A stretch of DNA of 64,000 nucleotides, from NCBI RefSeq assembly GCF_023091745.1, contig NW_026292661.1, positions 1,302,001 through 1,366,000 on the forward strand, given 5' to 3'. The notes under the pieces were generated by a model that did not search any database, had not been told where the DNA came from, and was given only the letters and a program-made list of their open reading frames with translations. The stretch is from Budorcas taxicolor (taxonomy: Eukaryota; Chordata; Mammalia; Artiodactyla; Bovidae). Of the stretch, positions 58,783 to 64,000 are shown piece by piece. Within the stretch, counting starts at the first letter, position 1. Each line of letters begins with the position of its first letter. The position numbers and the translations under genes were made by a program.

Positions 58783-61230
58783 TTGAGATGCGACGGGAAC
58801 GCCGGGAACTCTTTCCCGACGAAGCAGGGAAAGGATCCCTCATCTCGAGCTACGAGGCGGAAACGGGGCTCCTCTGGATGTGGGCGTGACCCTCGTGATT
58901 CCTCTCGAGTGGAGACGGCTAGGTCGGGGAACTTCTTGATTTGCACCAAGGGTGTGAAGGACCCTTTCGAAGTTCCAGAGGTGAGGTGTGATCAGCCTCG
59001 AGATGCCTCAGCGGAAATGGGCCTCACCTCGCCTGGAGGGGAGAACCTCTTGGATTTTCTCCATTTGCGGCAGGTCTTCTCGAGTTACGACGGGGACCAC
59101 AGGGACCCGCTCTGGTGGCCTCAGGAAAGGCCAGTCCCCATGCGAGTTGCTAGGCGACCTCTCGGGATTCCTCTCCCGTACATGCCGGGGCCTCAGTCCT
59201 TGTGTGGAGTCGGGGCCGGAACCTGAGGATTCCTCTCCAGTGTTGCCATGGATCTTGGGGTGCTTCTGAGTCTCCCCAGGGGAGTCAGGCCTCGTCTCGA
59301 GTGGGGGCATGCACGTGCGCTTTCCTCCCGAGCTGCAGCAGTAGTGTCACGCTTCCTGTCACGTGGATCAAGGGATCTGTGGCTTTCCCTCGAGGCTGTC
59401 CCTCGAGGCTTTCCCACGAGGCTTTCCCACAGGGCTGTGCCACGTGCCACCTTGGTGTGAGTCGATCCTCGGCGTGAAAGACGAGCCGGTGAAGGGAAAA
59501 GAGGTTCCTCTGGAATGGACTGAGACATCTGGGGGACTCTTGGAATGGTGGCACGACCCTGGAGTTCCTCTCGCCGTTCCTGTTGAGAGGGCCTCCTCTT
59601 GAGATGCGACGGGAAGGCCGGGAACTCTTTCCCGACGAAGCAGGGAAAGGATCCCTCATCTCGAGCTACGAGGTGGAAACGGGGCTCCTCTGGATGTGGG
59701 GGGGACCCTCGTGATTTCTCTCGAGTGGAGACGGCTAGGTCGGGGAACTTCTTGATTTGCACCAAGGGTGTGAAGGACCCTTTCGAAGTTCCAGAGGTGA
59801 GGTGTGATCAGCCTCGAGACGCCTCAGCAGAAATGGGCCTCATCTCGCCTGGAGGGGAGAACCTCCTGGATTTTCTCCAGTTGCGGCAGGTCTTCTCGAG
59901 TTACGACGGGGACCACAGGGACCCGCTCTGGTGGCCTCAGGAAAGGCCAGTCCCCATGCGAGTTGCAAGGGGACCTCTCGGGATTCCTCTCCCGTCCATG
60001 CCGGGGCCTCAGTCCTTGTGTGGAGTCGGGGCGGGAACCTGAGAATTCCTCTCCAGTGTTGCCATGGATCTTGGGGTGCTTCTGAGTCTCCCCAGGGGAG
60101 TCAGGCCTCGTCTCTTTTGGGGGCATGCACGTGCACTTTCCTCCCGAGCTGCAGCAGTAGTGTCACGCTTCCTGTCACGTGGATCAAGGGATCTGTGGCT
60201 TTCCCTCGAGGCTGTCCCTCGAGGCTTTCCCACGAGGCTTTCCCACAGGGCTGTGCCACGTGCCACCTTGGTGTGAGTCGATCCTCGGCGTGAAGGACGA
60301 GCCGGTGAAGGGAAAAGAGGTTCCTCTGGAATGGACTGAGACATCTGGGGGACTCTTGGAATGGTGGCACGACCCTGGAGTTCCTCTCGCCGTTCCTGTT
60401 GAGAGGGCCTCCTCTTGAGATGCGACGGGAATGCCGGGAACTCTTTCCCGACGAAGCAGGGAAAGGATCCCTCATCTCGAGCTACGAGGCGGAAACGGGG
60501 CTCCTCTGGATGTGGGCGGGACCCTCGTGATTCCTCTCGAGTGGAGACGGCTAGGTCGGGGAACTTCTTGATTTGCACCAAGGGTGTGAAGGACCCTTTC
60601 GAAGGTCCAGAGGTGAGGTGTGATCAGCCTCGAGACGCCTCAGCGGAAATGGGCCTCATCTCGCCTGGAGGGGAGAACCTCTTGGATTTTCTCGAGTTGC
60701 GGCAGGTCTTCTCGAGTTACGACGGGGACCTCAGGGACCCGCTCTGGTGGCCTCAGGAAAGGCCAGTCCCCATGCGAGTTGCTAGGGGACCTCTCGGGAT
60801 TCCTCTCCCATCCATGCTGGGGCCTCAGTCCTTGTGTGGAGTCGGGGCCGGAACCTGAGGATTCCTCTCCAGTGTTGCCATGGATCTTGGGGTGCATCTG
60901 AGTCTCCCCAGGGGAGTCAGGCCTCGTCTCGAGTGGGGGCATGCACGTGCACTTTCCTCCCGAGCTGCAGCAGTAGTGTCACGCTTCCTGTCACGTGGAT
61001 CAAGGGATCTGTGGCTTTCCCTCGAGGCTGTCCCTCGAGGCTTTCCCACGAGGCTTTCCCACAGGGCTGTGCCACGTGCCACCTTGGTGTGAGTCGATCC
61101 TCGGCGTGAAAGACGAGCCGGTGAAGGGAAAAGAGGTTCCTCTGGAATGGACTGAGACATCTGGGGGACTCTTGGAATGGTGGCACGACCCTGGAGTTCC
61201 TCTCGCCGTTCCTGTTGAGAGGGCCTCCTC
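58783..61230. repeat. Monomers 73-75, mosaic block
   Basis: Monomer 73 (58783) starts like monomer 69 but continues with gggcgtgacc, gctaggtcgg, gagatgcctc, gggcctcacctcg, ctccatttg and cccgtacatgc, several of them private; it shares cgacctctc with the early dimer block. Monomer 74 (59599) has gaggtggaaac, gtggggggg, gtgatttctctcg, gttgcaagg, gggcgggaacctgagaat and ends with gtctcttttgggg. Monomer 75 (60415) joins a gctaggtcgg first part to a gaaggtccagagg, ctcgag and ccatgctgg second part, a recombinant of two types seen nearby. Monomers 73 and 74 carry more private changes than their neighbours. Confidence 0.7.
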
Positions 61231-64000
61231 TTGAGATGCGACGGGAACGCCGGGAACTCTTTCCCGACGAAGCAGGGAAAGGATCCCTCATCTCGAGCTA
61301 CGAGGCGGAAACGGGGCTCCTCTGGATGTGGGCGGGACCCTCGTGATTCCTCTCGAGTGGAGACGGGTATGTCGGGGAAATTCTTGATTTGCACCAAGGG
61401 TGTGAAGGACCCTTTCGAAGGTCCAGAGGTGAGGTGTGATCAGCCTCGAGACGCCTCAGCGGAAATGGGCCTCATCTCGCCTGGAGGGGAGAACCTCTTG
61501 GATTTTCTCGAGTTGCGGCAGGTCTTCTCGAGTTACGACGGGGACCTCAGGGACCCGCTCTGGTGGCCTCAGGAAAGGCCAGTCCCCATGCGAGTTGCTA
61601 GGGGACCTCTGGGGATTCCTCTCCCATCCATGCTGGGGCCTCAGTCCTTGTGTGGAGTCGGGGCCGGAACCTGAGGATTCCTCTCCAGTGTTGCCATGGA
61701 TCTTGGGGTGCATCTGAGTCTCCCCAGGGGAGTCAGGCCTCGTCTCGAGTGGGGGCATGCACGTGCACTTTCCTCCCGAGCTGCAGCAGTAGTGTCACGC
61801 TTCCTGTCACGTGGATCAAGGGATCTGTGGCTTTCCCTCGAGGCTGTCCCTCGAGGCTTTCCCACGAGGCTTTCCCACAGGGCTGTGCCACGTGCCACCT
61901 TGGTGTGAGTCGATCCTCGGCGTGAAAGACGAGCCGGTGAAGGGAAAAGAGGTTCCTCTGGAATGGACTGAGACATCTGGGGGACTCTTGGAATGGTGGC
62001 ACGACCCTGGAGTTCCTCTCGCCGTTCCTGTTGAGAGGGCCTCCTCTTGAGATGCGACGGGAACGCCGGGAACTCTTTCCCGACGAAGCAGGGAAAGGAT
62101 CCCTCATCTCGAGCTATGAGGCCGAAACGGGGCTCCTCTGGATGTGCGCGGGACCCTCGTGATTCCTCTCGAGTGGAGACGGGTATGTCGGGGAACTTCT
62201 TGATTTGCACCAAGGGTGTGAAGGACCCTTTCAAAGTTCCAGAGGTGAGGTGTTATCAGCCTCGAGACGCCTCAGCGGAAATGGGCCTCATCTCGCCTGG
62301 AGGGGAGAACCTCCTGGATTTTCTCCAGTTGCGGCAGGTCTTCTCGAGTTACGACGGGGACCACAGGGACCCGCTCTGGTGGCCTCAGGAAAGGCCAGTC
62401 CCCATGCGAGTTGCTAGGGGACCTCTCGGGATTCCTCTCCCGTCCATGCTGGGGCCTCAGTCCTTGTGTGGAGTCGGGGCCGGAACCTTAGGATTCCTCT
62501 CCAGTGTTGCCATGGATCTTGGGGTGCTTCTGAGTCTCCCCAGGGGAGTCAGGCCTCGTCTCGAGTGGGGGCATGCACGTGCGCTTTCCTCCCGAGCTGC
62601 AGCAGTAGTGTCACGCTTCCTGTCACGTGGATCAAGGCATCTGTGGCTTTCCCTTGAGGCTGTCCCTCGAGGCTTTCCCACAGGGCTGAGCCACGTGCCA
62701 CCTTGGTGTGAGTCGATCCTCGGCGTGAAAGACGAGCCGGTGAAGGGAAAAGAGGTTCCTCTGGAATGGACTGAGACATCTGGGGGACTCTTGGAATGGT
62801 GGCACGACCCTGGAGTTCCTCTCGCCGTTCCTGTTGAGAGGGCCTCCTCTTGAGATGCGACGGGAATGCCGGGAACTCTGTCCCGAAGAAGCAGGGAAAG
62901 GATCCCTCATCTCGAGCGACGAGGCGGAAACGGGGCTCCTCTGGATGTGGGCGGGACCCTCGTGATTCCTCTCGAGTGGAGACGGCTAGGTCGGGGAACT
63001 TCTTGATTTGCACCAAGGGTGTGAAGGACCCTTTCAAAGTTCCAGAGGTGAGGTGTGATCAGCCTCGAGACGCCTCAGCGGAAATGGGCCTCATCTCGCC
63101 TGGAGGGGAGAACCTCCTGGATTTTCTCCAGTTGCGGCAGGTCTTCTCGAGTTACGACGGGGACCACAGGGACCCGCTCTGGTGGCCTCAGGAAAGGCCA
63201 GTCCCCATGCGAGTTGCTAGGGGACCTCTCGGGATTCCTCTCCCGTCCATGCCGGGGCCTCAGTCCTTGTGTGGAGTCGGGGCCGGAACCTGAGGATTCC
63301 TCTCCAGTGTTGCCATGGATCTTGGGGTGCTTCTGAGTCTCCCCAGGGGAGTCAGGCCTCGTCTCTTTTGGGGGCATGCACGTGCACTTTCCTCCCGAGC
63401 TGCAGCAGTAGTGTCACGCTTCCTGTCACGTGGATCAAGGGATCTGTGGCTTTCCCTCGAGGCTGTCCCTCGAGGCTTTCCCACGAGGCTTTCCCACAGG
63501 GCTGTGCCACGTGCCACCTTGGTGTGAGTCGATCCTCGGCGTGAAAGACGAGCCGGTGAAGGGAAAAGAGGTTCCTCTGGAATGGACTGAGACATCTGGG
63601 GGACTCTTGGAATGGTGGCACGAACCTGGAGTTCCTCTCGCCGTTCCTGTTGAGAGGGCCTCCTCTTGAGATGCGACGGGAACGCCGGGAACTCTTTCCC
63701 GACGAAGCAGGGAAAGGATCCCTCATCTCGAGCTACGAGGCGGAAACGGGGCTCCTCTGGATGTGGGCGGGACCCTCGTGATTCCTCTCGAGTGGAGACG
63801 GGTATGTCGGGGATCTTCTTGATTTGCACCAAGGGTGTGAAGGACCCTTTCGAAGTTCCAGAGGTGAGGTGTGATCAGCCTCGAGACGCCTCAGCGGAAA
63901 TGGGCCTCATCTCGCCTGGAGGGGAGAACCTCCTGGATTTTCTCGAGTTGTGGCAGGTCTTCTCGAGTTACGACGGGGACCTCAGGGACCTGCTCTGGTG
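61231..64000. repeat. Closing monomers 76-78 plus a 335-bp partial copy
   Basis: Monomers 76, 77, 78 (61231, 62047, 62850) match 63, 64, 65 at 10,608 bp until the 13-bp deletion in monomer 77 shortens the offset to 10,595. Shared markers are ggggaaattcttg, gaaggtccagagg, gctatgaggccgaaac, gatgtgcgcgg, ccctttcaaagttcc, ggaaccttagg, ctctgtcccgaagaag and gtctcttttgggg. The partial copy from 63666 has ggggatcttc, gttgtggcagg and gacctgctctgg, the combination of monomers 34 and 37, so another block similar to 27 or 29 kb begins as the window ends. Confidence 0.78.
62047..62849. repeat. 803-bp monomer 77 with a 13-bp deletion
   Basis: The minisatellite here reads cttgaggctgtcc (62653-62665), ctcgaggctttcc (62666-62678), then directly cacagggctgagc (62679-62691) and cacgtgccacctt (62692-62704). 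The unit cacgaggctttcc present in the other complete monomers is missing. The loss is exactly one 13-bp unit, the expected outcome of replication slippage or unequal pairing between adjacent units. It shifts the reading frame and so joins two frames into a 268-codon open frame (62047-62853), which has no sign of being a gene. Confidence 0.9.

Larger units (their letters stand above)
1..64000. repeat. 816-bp satellite DNA array, Caprinae satellite I-like
   Basis: The entire window is a direct tandem array, all copies on the same strand. Complete monomers begin at 39, 855, 1671, 2487, 3302, 4118, 4933, 5749, 6564 and 7380, then every 816 bp to 25332; then at 26145 and every 816 bp to 31041; at 31856 and 32672; at 33487 and every 816 bp to 62047; at 62850, with a partial copy from 63666. 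Sequence is GC-rich and CpG-rich, with up to eight ctcgag hexamers per monomer. Seen directly: the period, orientation and lack of interruption. From memory: sheep and goat satellite I has a repeat of about 816-820 bp and the related bovine 1.715 satellite is about 1.4 kb. Inferred: centromeric heterochromatin of a sheep- or goat-like animal. There is no stretch of non-satellite sequence above a few bases. Confidence 0.92.

Noticed and set aside
62047..62853. 268-codon open frame as a possible gene
   Set aside because: It exists only because a 13-bp deletion joins two frames and a tga is mutated to tta. There is no promoter, start context or conserved counterpart.
1..64000. Ribosomal DNA or tRNA gene cluster
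   Set aside because: The period is too short for rDNA, and I recognised no conserved rRNA segments and no tRNA A-box/B-box with a cloverleaf in the monomer.
1..64000. Transposon or endogenous retrovirus insertion
   Set aside because: No target-site duplication, terminal repeat, poly-A tract or departure from the 816-bp register beyond the seven small deletions.

Overview
The whole 64 kb is one uninterrupted, head-to-tail satellite DNA array with a basic repeat of 816 bp. I find no protein-coding gene, RNA gene, transposon insertion, inversion or unique sequence. Monomer length, high GC (about 60% by eye), dense CpG, repeated ctcgag motifs at about 31-bp spacing and overall sequence character match what I recall of centromeric satellite I (the 1.714 satellite) of sheep and goat, family Bovidae, subfamily Caprinae. 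The window is therefore most likely pericentromeric or centromeric heterochromatin from an Ovis- or Capra-like genome. I cannot choose between sheep and goat without a database comparison.

Phasing the array on the recurring ttgagatgcg (an arbitrary choice) gives 78 complete monomers from 39 to 63665, with 38 bp before and 335 bp (63666-64000) after. Monomers are numbered 1 to 78 in that order below. The span is 63,627 bp, which equals 78 x 816 minus 21. The 21 missing bases are fully accounted for by seven deletions: five of 1 bp (monomers 4, 6, 8, 39, 41), one of 3 bp (monomer 32) and one of 13 bp (monomer 77). No insertion is needed.

The array is a mosaic of higher-order repeats. From 1671 to 6563 a dimer of exactly 1631 bp repeats three times. 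From 7.4 to 12.9 kb older monomer types are shuffled. Tandem duplications of 2448 bp and then 1632 bp are nested between 12.9 and 19.6 kb. A 1632-bp duplication covers 20.3-23.7 kb and a 2448-bp duplication 26.6-31.5 kb. A ten-monomer segment near 31-35 kb recurs at 39-43 kb. A 3264-bp tetramer is tandemly duplicated at 42.1-48.7 kb, and another tetramer at about 52.4-59 kb. A three-monomer block at 50.6 kb returns at 61.2 kb.

No undescribed genetic system is visible. The most interesting content is the record of satellite evolution: localisable unequal-exchange junctions, most of them in the 3' part of the monomer where a 13-bp minisatellite and three CACGTG boxes lie; a 13-bp deletion that removes exactly one minisatellite unit; and a monomer class that has gained a consensus-like splice donor. 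Open reading frames up to 268 codons occur, but they are by-products of a GC-rich repeat whose length is divisible by three.
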